A stretch of 8,841 nt of DNA, taken from the NCBI GenBank assembly GCA_035535315.1, contig DATLQD010000097.1:1-8841 (forward strand). Direction: 5' to 3'. The notes below the pieces were generated by a model. That model had not been told where the DNA came from. It made no database searches and worked only from the letters and a program-made list of their open reading frames with translations. Positions 1 to 5,759 of the stretch are shown piece after piece. This stretch comes from DASQGA01 sp035535315 (GTDB taxonomy: Bacteria; Actinomycetota; Thermoleophilia; Gaiellales; Gaiellaceae). Each line of letters begins with the position of its first letter. Within the stretch, counting starts at the first letter, position 1. A program made the translations under genes and the position numbers.

Positions 1-548
1 CGGAGCTGCGAGCTGGTTGCTCCCACCTCCCAGTAGTGGCGAGACGTGAAGTGGGACTGGTCGGGGTCCGCGTATCCGACCGCGGGCATCGTCGTCAGCT
101 TCCCCTCAGCGTGCAGCGCGGCCAGGGGCGCCGCCGCGGGATGCCAGCGCAGGCGCGAGTCCTCTGCGAAAGCCTGTCCTGCCGACTCGGGGAGCGCAAG
201 TTGAGGTCGGAGCCTGCGGTACCGGGGGTCTCCGCTCGGGAAGAGGACGGACATCGAGTCGGCCCCTCCGTCGAGGAAGACGGAGACGAGAACCCGGCCG
301 GGCGGAGCCGAGGCAGCCCGGGCAATGCCCTCGTCGAGCAGGTCGAAGCTCAGCTTGCTCGCGCCGTACACGCCGAGTGCGAGCCCTGCGCTCCGTGCGA
401 GGAACGTTCGCCTGTCGAGGCCGGTGCCGGCTGGGAGAGGCATGCCGGGCTCGATCGCCGGCAGGCCGCGACCCGCCTCGGCGACGGCCCGACGCACGAG
501 GTGGGAGCGTGAGAACTCGTTGCAGTGGCAGGAACGGGAGGGAGTCAT
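1..548 (-). CDS. DUF1501 family protein with Tat-type signal, N-terminal 182 codons (cut by window edge)
   Basis: The product is recognised as a DUF1501 (PF07394) protein, a secreted family related in fold to alkaline phosphatase/sulfatase enzymes and without a settled reaction. Translation from ATG at 548-546 gives a basic N-terminus, a twin-arginine motif DRRTFLARSAG (residues 45-55) and a hydrophobic stretch to about residue 68. The family core follows: VSVFLDGGADSMSVLFPSGD (about 88-107), then DPRYRRLRP and DQSHFTSRHYWE near the end of the visible part. The remainder (typically 200-300 residues) lies beyond base 1. The start lies 6 bases after the DUF1800 stop, and the purine run AGAGG overlapping that stop can serve as ribosome site, so the two are probably translationally coupled. 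DUF1501 and DUF1800 are commonly found as neighbours in bacteria. Family call is sure; biochemical role is unknown. Confidence 0.93.
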   Translation of the reverse strand, partial: MTPSRSCHCNEFSRSHLVRRAVAEAGRGLPAIEPGMPLPAGTGLDRRTFLARSAGLALGVYGASKLSFDLLDEGIARAASAPPGRVLVSVFLDGGADSMSVLFPSGDPRYRRLRPQLALPESAGQAFAEDSRLRWHPAAAPLAALHAEGKLTTMPAVGYADPDQSHFTSRHYWEVGATSSQL

Positions 549-554
549 GAGCCT

Positions 555-1892
555 CTAGCTGGTCTGGTAGTCGGGGGAGGTGGGGATGAGCTGGCGGAGA
601 GCGTTCTGGATCAGCACCGGGTAGACCTCTTGCTTCCAGTCTTCGTTCGCGTCTGCGATCGCCTGTTGGGCGAACCCGACCAGGGCACCCCGCGTGGGGG
701 CCGAGATCGTGGGAGAACCCCAGAACGCGATCGCGCGCGCAACGAGCTGAGCAGCGTCGCGGGGCTCCGAGCCACGCTCGTCGTCCGGATCCTTGGCATA
801 GGGCTCGAGCGCGCGATTGGCCGCGTGCCAACGGCCGCGAAACGTCGCGGTGTCGAGCCAGCGCTCGTCCTGCCAGCCGGCGACGTTAGGCGGATAGAAG
901 AGGTGCTGACCGCACATGTCTCCGATCCAGGCCCAGGCGTCCGTATCCACACCGCGGCCGAGCGCTCGTAGCATCCCGGCGGCGAGCACGATCGGCGGCT
1001 TGACCATGCGCGGTCCCTTGTAGAGGTCCGGGTGCTTCAGGATCGCGGCAACGACCGGCCGCACGGAATAGTTGCTACTCACATAGAGGCGCTCGAGGGC
1101 GACTCGTGTCGTCGCGCTCGGGGGCTTCGGGATGAAGTAGCTCCACAGCTTGGGGACGAAAAATGACGGGTGCCGCCGGTGGTGGATACAGAGGCGGCAG
1201 GAGTCCTTCCAGTCGAACGTGCCCCGCTTCCCGAAGATCCGCTTCATCCCGGGGTCGTGCCGCTCCCGGTCGTAGCGGAAGTTCCTCGGGCCCGAGTCGT
1301 TCCAGTCGTTTCGGAAGCCCGTGAGCGCCCGTGCCTGCTCGCGGACATCGCGCTCCGTGTACCCGCGACTCGCCCCGAGTGTGAAGAGCTCCATGAGCTC
1401 GCGTGCGTAGTTCTCGTTTGGCTCCCAGCGTGAATTGTCCGTCCCGGAGAGCCAGAGCAACATGGCCGGGTCTCGCGTCACGTCGACCAGGAGATCCGAG
1501 AAAGAGCCGAGCGCCCGTTTCCGGAACAGGGCGTTCTGCCGCAGCATCAACTTCTGGGAGCCGACCCCGTCGTTCGAGGTCGCGAACCAGTCGTGCCAGA
1601 CGAGCGTCATGCGCTCGACGAGGGGGCGCCTCGTCCGCACCATGCGGTCGAGCCACCAGAGATGGTCGTGGCCCCACGCGTCCTGCGGCGCAAGCGCGTT
1701 GCCGTCGTCGTCGCGGGGGGCAGGCCCGGTGAGCCGCTCCCTTGGCGGAGACACGAGAGAAGCTACCGCCTTCCTGAGGCCTAGCTTCGCGAGCTTCTCG
1801 GCCTGGCCGCGCCTCGGGCCGAAGCCGGCGCGCCAGAGGAGGCGCTCTGCTTCGCGCCGCCCGAAGGATCCCTTGTAGACAGGTACTGCCAA
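555..1892 (-). CDS. DUF1800 family protein
   Basis: A 445-residue protein with the full set of DUF1800 (PF08811) motifs: LLWRAGFGP (18-26), ERMTLVWHDWFATS (93-106), DPAMLLWLSG (141-150), PNENYARELMELFTLG (158-173), YTERDVREQARALTGF (178-193), RHDPG (211-215), FFVPKLWSYF (244-253) and PPNVAGW (334-340). It runs to the usual C-terminal region, so it is full length. Molecular function is not established for the family. No signal peptide or membrane segment is visible, unlike its DUF1501 partner. The start is uncertain: the only start-like codon ahead of the first domain motif is TTG at 1892-1890. That codon immediately follows, in the same frame, the TAG stop of the coiled-coil gene, and no good Shine-Dalgarno precedes it. 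Translation probably depends on re-initiation from the upstream gene, or on read-through. A C-x2-C-I-H-H segment (232-238) is a possible metal or disulfide site. Confidence 0.93.
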   Translation of the reverse strand: MAVPVYKGSFGRREAERLLWRAGFGPRRGQAEKLAKLGLRKAVASLVSPPRERLTGPAPRDDDGNALAPQDAWGHDHLWWLDRMVRTRRPLVERMTLVWHDWFATSNDGVGSQKLMLRQNALFRKRALGSFSDLLVDVTRDPAMLLWLSGTDNSRWEPNENYARELMELFTLGASRGYTERDVREQARALTGFRNDWNDSGPRNFRYDRERHDPGMKRIFGKRGTFDWKDSCRLCIHHRRHPSFFVPKLWSYFIPKPPSATTRVALERLYVSSNYSVRPVVAAILKHPDLYKGPRMVKPPIVLAAGMLRALGRGVDTDAWAWIGDMCGQHLFYPPNVAGWQDERWLDTATFRGRWHAANRALEPYAKDPDDERGSEPRDAAQLVARAIAFWGSPTISAPTRGALVGFAQQAIADANEDWKQEVYPVLIQNALRQLIPTSPDYQTS

Positions 1893-3344
1893 CTAAATCT
1901 GATCGTCGCCGTCCCGCGCATCGACCTTCAGCGCCCACTCGTCTTCGCGGCGCTTGAGAGCTCCCTGGACCTGCGCGACGTACGTCTTCAACTCGTTCTC
2001 CTTCAGGAGGAGCCGTTCCTCGAGCTTGGCCAGCTCGTCTTCGCGGCGCTCGAGCTTGTCCTCGCGTAGCTCGGATTCGGCCTGCGTCCCGACCTCGCGT
2101 GCCTCGACCTCGGCCTCGCGCTCGTCGAGCTCGCGAATCCGATCCTTCATCGTGTCTTCGAGCTGAGTGAGGCGCTTGTCCTTCTTGTCGAGCTGCTTGC
2201 GGACCGAGGCAGCGAGCTTCTCCTCCGTCTCGATCTCCCTCTCGCGAGCGGCGAGCTCGTGCTCACGCTCCTTGAGGCGCTCGTCGAGCTCGTCGAGGTC
2301 GAGGCCGCGGCTTTCCTCCGACTCGATCCGACCGACGTGTGCTTCGCGCCTGCCCAGGTCGGCTTCGCGGGCCGTCAGGTCCAGCTCGCGGGCATCGAGC
2401 TGCTTGAGGCGGTCGAGTGCCTCCTGCGCCGCCTTGCCGCCGTTCGTGAGCTCGTTTTCGAGACGCAAAGCGTCGTCTTTGAGGCGCGCCTCCCGTTCCG
2501 AGAGCTCGGTATCTCGTTCGTTCAGGGCCTCGGCTTTCGCATTGACCCGCGAGGCCTCCTTCGCAAGCTCGCGCTCCCGCATGACGAGCTGCTGCTCGCG
2601 AGCCGGAAGCTCCTTCTCGGCCTGGCGGACTGCCGCTTCGCGCTCGGTGACACGCCGAGTCTCTGCTTCGGCGCGCTTCTTGAACTCGGACTCGTGTGAG
2701 GCAAGAGCCTCTTCGCGGCGGGCAAGTTTCGCCTCGGCACCCTCGAGCGCTCCAGCCTTCTTGCCGAGCTCCGCGGCAAGCTTCTCGTGCTCGCGGTCAG
2801 CGGCCTTCAGATCGTGAAGCTTCTGGTCGAGCTCTTCCTGGAGGTCGCTCGTGAGCGTCTCTTTGCCGGCCACGCGGGCTCGAGTCGCGTCGAGGTCCTC
2901 GCGCGCCGCGGCGACTTCCTTGCGGTCCTTCTCCAGCGCCTCGAGCTGCTCGGCCACTTTATGCTCGCGCGTTTCGAGCTCCAGCTCGGCGGCCTCGAGC
3001 TTGCCGAGCTTTGCGTCCAGCTCTGCGGAGCGAGCGGACAGCTCGTGGTCGACGTCGAGCTCGCGCTCGCGCGTCTCGATCTGATCGGTCAGAAAGGCTC
3101 GGAGGTCCTGCTCGCGCGCGAGTGCGGCCGCGAGCTCGGCCCTAACGGTTTCGAGCACCGCGTGCCCGTCGCCGTTTCCATTCGCGATCGGCGGCGCGGT
3201 GGCAAGCGCCTTGGCGGACTCGAAAGCCTCGTTTGAGGCGTCCAGCTCTTCTTGCGCGGAGTCACGGCGACGCTGGAGCTGGGCACGAAGTCCGGTCCCG
3301 AATCCCTTTTCGGTGTCGTCAGCGGGCTTGGCGTCTTTGGGCAT
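1893..3344 (-). CDS. Long coiled-coil protein, unknown function
   Basis: A 483-residue, highly charged protein that is almost entirely predicted coiled coil. After a polar N-terminus (1-15), helix-forming sequence begins near 16. A flexible PPIANGNGDGHA linker (51-62) follows, then about 400 residues of uninterrupted Glu/Arg/Lys/Ala/Leu heptads. An Arg-Glu pair recurs at 7-residue intervals, for example DARELDL-TAREADL-GRREAHV around 317-337. There is no cysteine, one tryptophan (470), no signal peptide and no membrane segment, so a cytoplasmic rod or scaffold is the reasonable inference; no enzymatic domain is seen. I chose ATG 3344-3342 rather than the longer frame opening at 3491, because the extra 49 residues are Arg/Trp-rich, lie inside the Nudix gene and lack coiled-coil character. 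A weak GGAG lies 11 bases upstream, inside a hairpin. The TAG stop abuts the DUF1800 start. SMC-like or myosin-like hits would reflect composition only. Confidence 0.85.
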   Translation of the reverse strand: MPKDAKPADDTEKGFGTGLRAQLQRRRDSAQEELDASNEAFESAKALATAPPIANGNGDGHAVLETVRAELAAALAREQDLRAFLTDQIETRERELDVDHELSARSAELDAKLGKLEAAELELETREHKVAEQLEALEKDRKEVAAAREDLDATRARVAGKETLTSDLQEELDQKLHDLKAADREHEKLAAELGKKAGALEGAEAKLARREEALASHESEFKKRAEAETRRVTEREAAVRQAEKELPAREQQLVMRERELAKEASRVNAKAEALNERDTELSEREARLKDDALRLENELTNGGKAAQEALDRLKQLDARELDLTAREADLGRREAHVGRIESEESRGLDLDELDERLKEREHELAAREREIETEEKLAASVRKQLDKKDKRLTQLEDTMKDRIRELDEREAEVEAREVGTQAESELREDKLERREDELAKLEERLLLKENELKTYVAQVQGALKRREDEWALKVDARDGDDQI

Positions 3345-3345
3345 G

Positions 3346-3380
3346 CGGCAGGAGGCTCCGATATGAGCATCGGCCTGCCG
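3346..3380 (-). promoter_or_regulatory. Hairpin abutting the coiled-coil gene start codon
   Basis: Written on the coding (minus) strand, an outer arm CGGCAGG and an inner arm CCGAT flank the loop GCTCAT. They are answered by ATCGG, a 5-base bulge AGCCT, and CCTGCCG. This gives 7 plus 5 perfect base pairs. The hairpin ends one base before the ATG at 3344 and includes the only Shine-Dalgarno-like GGAG. It fills 35 of the 55 bases between the Nudix stop and the coiled-coil start. In mRNA it should limit ribosome access or act as a processing/stability element. It has no U-run, so it does not look like a standard terminator. Confidence 0.5.
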
Positions 3381-3399
3381 GCTACAAGGCCATATCCCC

Positions 3400-4089
3400 C
3401 TATCGTGGCGTCTTCTGCGGTTCCAGCTCTTGCGCGCGCCGACGCTCGATCGCGTCCCAGCAGGCGATCGTGTCGCCCGAAACCTGGGCACGCAGATTGG
3501 AGGGGCGGGCCGCCCAGTGCAGCTCGGCGACCTTCACCTTGTCGGGCTCGGGCTCCGCCCCCGCACGGAGTTGCGCCTGGTAGACGACGAGCGCCGAACC
3601 GGAGTCGTCGTTCAGGCAGATTGCCACGGGCCGCAGATCCTCCAGGTCGTCGGCGCCGAGGCCGATCTCCTCGCGCGCGTCGGCGAGCACGGCCTGGAGT
3701 GGCCCTTCCCCGGGCGCCAGGCCGCCGGAAGCAGACGCGGTCCACAGGAGCGGATCGCGGCCGATCGAGGGGCCGCGGAGCTGGAAAAGGGTCACGCCCT
3801 CGGGGCGCTCGACGAACAGCTGGACGCCGAGGGCAAACCCGAGGCGATAGGCGAGGGTCGGCTCCTGGAAGACGACGAGGGCCTCGGCGTAGCGTCCGGC
3901 GCGACAGAGGATCGCGCCTTCCGGTGAGACTCCGTGGGAGAACGCGATCGGCCCGTCGAAGCGCCCCGGCGTGCGTGCGAGCGCCACCCTCGCGTCGGCG
4001 ACTGCGTGCGCGACGGGCGAATCGAGCGAGAGAGCGAAGGGATAGGGCCGAAACGTCGGCTCGCTGTCGATGAAGGTGACTGCGCGCAC
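3400..4089 (-). CDS. Nudix hydrolase-like protein with altered Nudix box
   Basis: A 229-residue protein with a Nudix domain, the fold that hydrolyses nucleoside diphosphates linked to another moiety, or isomerises isopentenyl-diphosphate in relatives. The signature reads G122-x5-E128-x7-A136-D137-A-R-E140-E141-I-G143-L144. The consensus G-x5-E-x7-R-E-U-x-E-E-x-G-U is kept except that the Arg-Glu pair is Ala-Asp. Both later glutamates, which hold the metal in MutT-type enzymes, remain, and Asp could replace the first, so activity is possible but not assured. Residues 1-100 form a separate N-terminal region (FRPYPFALSL, ...YRLGFALGVQLFVERPEG) of a kind often preceding the domain in actinobacterial Nudix proteins. 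The start is GTG 4089-4087, with AGGA motifs nearby. It lies 60 bases after the TlpA-like gene and is probably in its operon. The substrate cannot be assigned. Confidence 0.85.
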   Translation of the reverse strand: MRAVTFIDSEPTFRPYPFALSLDSPVAHAVADARVALARTPGRFDGPIAFSHGVSPEGAILCRAGRYAEALVVFQEPTLAYRLGFALGVQLFVERPEGVTLFQLRGPSIGRDPLLWTASASGGLAPGEGPLQAVLADAREEIGLGADDLEDLRPVAICLNDDSGSALVVYQAQLRAGAEPEPDKVKVAELHWAARPSNLRAQVSGDTIACWDAIERRRAQELEPQKTPR

Positions 4090-4149
4090 GGTCCTAGTGT
4101 TCCTGTCCGCCTGGACGGCGTGCGCCGCATGGCCCCCGGCCTGCCACCT

Positions 4150-4704
4150 TCACGTCCGATCCTGCGCGCGAGCGAGCCCGTCCTCGAGCTCCGCGAGCGT
4201 CGCGGGCCCCTCGACCCTGGCGACCATCAGGTGCCCTCGATCCAGGAAGATCGTCGTTGGGAGGTCCTGAACGCCGAGCCGCGCAGCCTGGCGACCATCG
4301 GGATCCGAGATGACTCGATGCGTCCAGCCGTAGCGGGCATAGAAGGCCTTCGCGGCCCGTGGCGTGTCCTGGAGGTCGAGCCCGAGGACGATCACGCGGC
4401 GACGGTGCTTTTCGACGAACCGGCGTACGAGTGGCGCCTCGTTCGCACAGGCGTTGCACCAGGACGCCCAGACGTGAATGATCACCGGCTTCCTTTTCAC
4501 GCGCGCGAGGGCGACCGTGGCGCCGGTGATCGGGTCGGTGCCGGCCAGCGGGGGTGCCGGCGGATCGACCCGGACAGTCCCGCCTTCGGGAGCGGTGGGC
4601 CCCGCCTCGTCGCCACCCGCGAGGACGACACCCCCGAGGAAGATTCCGCCCGCGCCGACGAGAAGAGCGATGAGAGCCACGAGGAGGCGCCGGCGTGTAC
4701 GCAC
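4150..4704 (-). CDS. Membrane-anchored TlpA-like thioredoxin-fold protein
   Basis: A 184-residue thiol-disulfide oxidoreductase of the TlpA/ResA/AhpC-TSA type, predicted to face the outside of the membrane and act on protein disulfides or haem-related thiols there. RTRRR at 2-6 precedes a hydrophobic anchor at about 7-29. A Gly/Pro/Asp-rich linker (30-58) leads into the thioredoxin fold. The active site is W82-C83-N84-A85-C86 followed by ANEAP, as in the family; cis-proline is P149 in DLPTTIFLD, and the DPDGRQAARLGV stretch (134-145) is typical of TlpA-like proteins. The start is GTG 4704-4702 with no clear Shine-Dalgarno, but it is placed correctly for the basic/hydrophobic N-terminus. This is the first gene of the minus-strand cluster and diverges from the peptidase gene across 178 bases. 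The specific partner is unknown; DUF1501 is the exported candidate in the same cluster. Confidence 0.92.
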   Translation of the reverse strand: MRTRRRLLVALIALLVGAGGIFLGGVVLAGGDEAGPTAPEGGTVRVDPPAPPLAGTDPITGATVALARVKRKPVIIHVWASWCNACANEAPLVRRFVEKHRRRVIVLGLDLQDTPRAAKAFYARYGWTHRVISDPDGRQAARLGVQDLPTTIFLDRGHLMVARVEGPATLAELEDGLARAQDRT

Positions 4705-4732
4705 GGCGCCACGCTATCGGTGCCTGCGGCGG

Positions 4733-4774
4733 GCTTGACTTCATCCCGAGTTGGCTTGACTTCATCCCGAGTTG
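4733..4774. repeat. Perfect 21-bp tandem duplication in divergent intergenic region
   Basis: Two identical adjacent copies, 4733-4753 and 4754-4774, each contain GCTTGACTTCATCCCGAG followed by TTG. A third copy starts (GC at 4775-4776) and then diverges. Each unit holds a TTGACT hexamer resembling a -35 element on the plus strand, but no convincing -10 lies 16-18 bases downstream; TAATCG at 4784 is 22 bases away. The 21-bp period equals two helical turns, so bound proteins would sit on the same face of the DNA. Confidence 0.9.
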
Positions 4775-4795
4775 GCGTGAGGCTAATCGAGCGGC

Positions 4796-4831
4796 GGCTT
4801 CAGGACTGCGGCAGGTCGCCCGCGTGAAGCC
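4796..4831 (+). promoter_or_regulatory. Stem-loop in the 5' leader of the peptidase gene
   Basis: GGCTTCA (4796-4802) pairs perfectly with TGAAGCC (4825-4831). Within the 22-base interior, GCGG (4808-4811) can pair with CCGC (4820-4823) to extend the structure. It lies between the 21-bp tandem repeat and the strong Shine-Dalgarno at 4842-4846. It could be a 5'-UTR structure or an operator; there is no U-run, so termination is unlikely. Confidence 0.4.
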
Positions 4832-4851
4832 CCACGACCCCGGAGGTAAAC

Positions 4852-4890
4852 GTGACGACTGCCGCAGACACCTCTTCCGCCGATGCCTAG
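4852..4890 (+). CDS. 12-codon leader ORF (MTTAADTSSADA) overlapping the peptidase start
   Basis: GTG at 4852 follows GGAGG (4842-4846) with a 5-base spacer, the best ribosome site in this part of the window. Its frame gives MTTAADTSSADA and stops at TAG 4888-4890. The peptidase ATG (4883) lies inside its last codons in another frame, while the peptidase itself has no Shine-Dalgarno. The simplest reading is a short translated leader that couples ribosomes to the peptidase. The alternative is that a one-base indel has split the true N-terminus from the peptidase. ACCTC at 4870-4874 could pair with the GAGGT of the Shine-Dalgarno. The peptide has no run of a single amino acid, so classical amino-acid attenuation is not suggested. 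Confidence 0.4.
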   Translation: MTTAADTSSADA

Positions 4891-5713
4891 CCTGCCGTTC
4901 AGGCTCCGGCGAAACCCAGCTGCACGTGGGGAGTACCCGCTCGGCCGACGCGAACCGACCGACTTCGAGCACGTGGAGAAGTACCCGTACAGCGCCGTCG
5001 CTCCGCGTGCGGTGGCGCATGTCGAGCGCGTACTCCGTCTCCCGTGGTGGCACTGGGGGCACGACCAGGGGAAGGAGGGCTCCTGCGTCGGGCACGGGAT
5101 CTCGATGGAGCGGGCGATCACGAACATCGCCCAGGCCAAGGCGCTCGGGCTCCTCAATCCGGGCCGGCGGTACAACCCACTCGACGTCTGGAATGAAGCA
5201 AAGAAGATCGACGAGTGGCCGGACACCAATCCCGGGGACGACCATGGGACGAGTGTCCGCGCGGGCTACGACGTCTGCCGGGACGAGGGACTTGTGCGAG
5301 TCATCTCGATGCGCATGGGCCCCGACGGAGTCCCGATTCCCTATCGGCCGAAGCCACGCTCGAAAGATGAGGGCGTCCAACGAAACCGATGGGCCGGGTC
5401 GACCGACGAGGTCCGAACCGCCATAGCGAGTGGTCTGCCGGTCGCGATCGGAGTCAACTGGTACTCGAACTTCGACCGCCCGGTCGCAAAGCCTTCGCCC
5501 GACGGCGGGTTCGACCACTGGATCGGCGAGGGGGATCTCGGACGAGTTCGCGGCGGTCACTCCGTCTGCATTTACGGAGCAAGCGATGCGCGCCAGGCAT
5601 TCAAGCTGAAGAACAGCTGGGGCAGGGACTATCCGCTCGTGTGGATTCTCTACACCTCGATGGAGCGCCTGATGGACGAGCACGGCGAGGTGGCGATCGT
5701 CACCGACCGGTAG
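4883..5713 (+). CDS. Papain-like (C1 family) cysteine peptidase
   Basis: A 276-residue protein with the papain catalytic layout. DQGKEGSCVGHG at 61-72 gives the oxyanion-hole Gln62 and nucleophile Cys68. GGHSVCIYG (224-232) gives His226. FKLKNSWGRDYP (240-251) gives Asn244 in the classic NSWG setting. The order and spacing Q-C-H-N match C1 peptidases. There is no signal peptide, no membrane segment and no recognisable inhibitory propeptide; only about 55 residues precede the active site, including YPLGRREPTDFEHV (19-32). It is therefore probably cytoplasmic or exported by an unseen route. ATG 4883 is the only normal start: an in-frame TGA lies at 4853-4855 and no Shine-Dalgarno directly precedes it. 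Translation likely depends on the overlapping 12-codon ORF. Similar compact C1 domains occur in bacteria and phages; substrate is unknown. It converges on the transporter gene with 46 bases between. Confidence 0.86.
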   Translation: MPSLPFRLRRNPAARGEYPLGRREPTDFEHVEKYPYSAVAPRAVAHVERVLRLPWWHWGHDQGKEGSCVGHGISMERAITNIAQAKALGLLNPGRRYNPLDVWNEAKKIDEWPDTNPGDDHGTSVRAGYDVCRDEGLVRVISMRMGPDGVPIPYRPKPRSKDEGVQRNRWAGSTDEVRTAIASGLPVAIGVNWYSNFDRPVAKPSPDGGFDHWIGEGDLGRVRGGHSVCIYGASDARQAFKLKNSWGRDYPLVWILYTSMERLMDEHGEVAIVTDR

Positions 5714-5759
5714 CGCTCATTCCGTGGCCCGCGCGGGAAGCGTGCGGCCGCTGTGGCGG
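5714..5759. other. Short convergent intergenic gap, GC-rich palindromes
   Basis: The two converging genes are separated by 46 bases. The gap holds the palindromes CCCGCGCGGG (5728-5737) and GCGGCCGC (5744-5751). These could fold in transcripts from either side, but no T-run follows in either direction, so a rho-independent terminator cannot be claimed. Confidence 0.3.

Noticed and set aside
106..831. Minus-strand frame of 241 codons across the DUF1501/DUF1800 junction
   Set aside because: It is a shadow: the true frames on the same strand carry conserved DUF1501 and DUF1800 motifs, and this frame is only Arg/Pro/Ala-rich.
1954..2817. Ser/Arg-rich open frames on the plus strand (1954-2166 and 2167-2817)
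   Set aside because: They mirror the GAG/CGC-rich coiled-coil gene; Ser/Arg runs are the complement of its Glu/Arg/Leu codons.
2000..3100. Recurring ctcgagct/ctcgcgctc words as possible DNA repeats
   Set aside because: They follow from repeated Arg-Glu-Leu codons in the heptads and are not exact or evenly spaced enough to be a DNA-level array or CRISPR.
3345..3491. N-terminal extension of the coiled-coil protein to 3491
   Set aside because: The added 49 residues lie within the Nudix gene, are Arg/Trp-rich and lack coiled-coil character; ATG 3344 fits better.
4735..4789. sigma70-type promoter using TTGACT and TAATCG
   Set aside because: The spacer is 22 bases, too long for a normal promoter, so only the repeat is reported.
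4094..5683. 529-codon minus-strand frame across the peptidase and TlpA genes
   Set aside because: It is antisense to the catalytic motifs of the peptidase, out of frame with TlpA, and has no recognisable domain.
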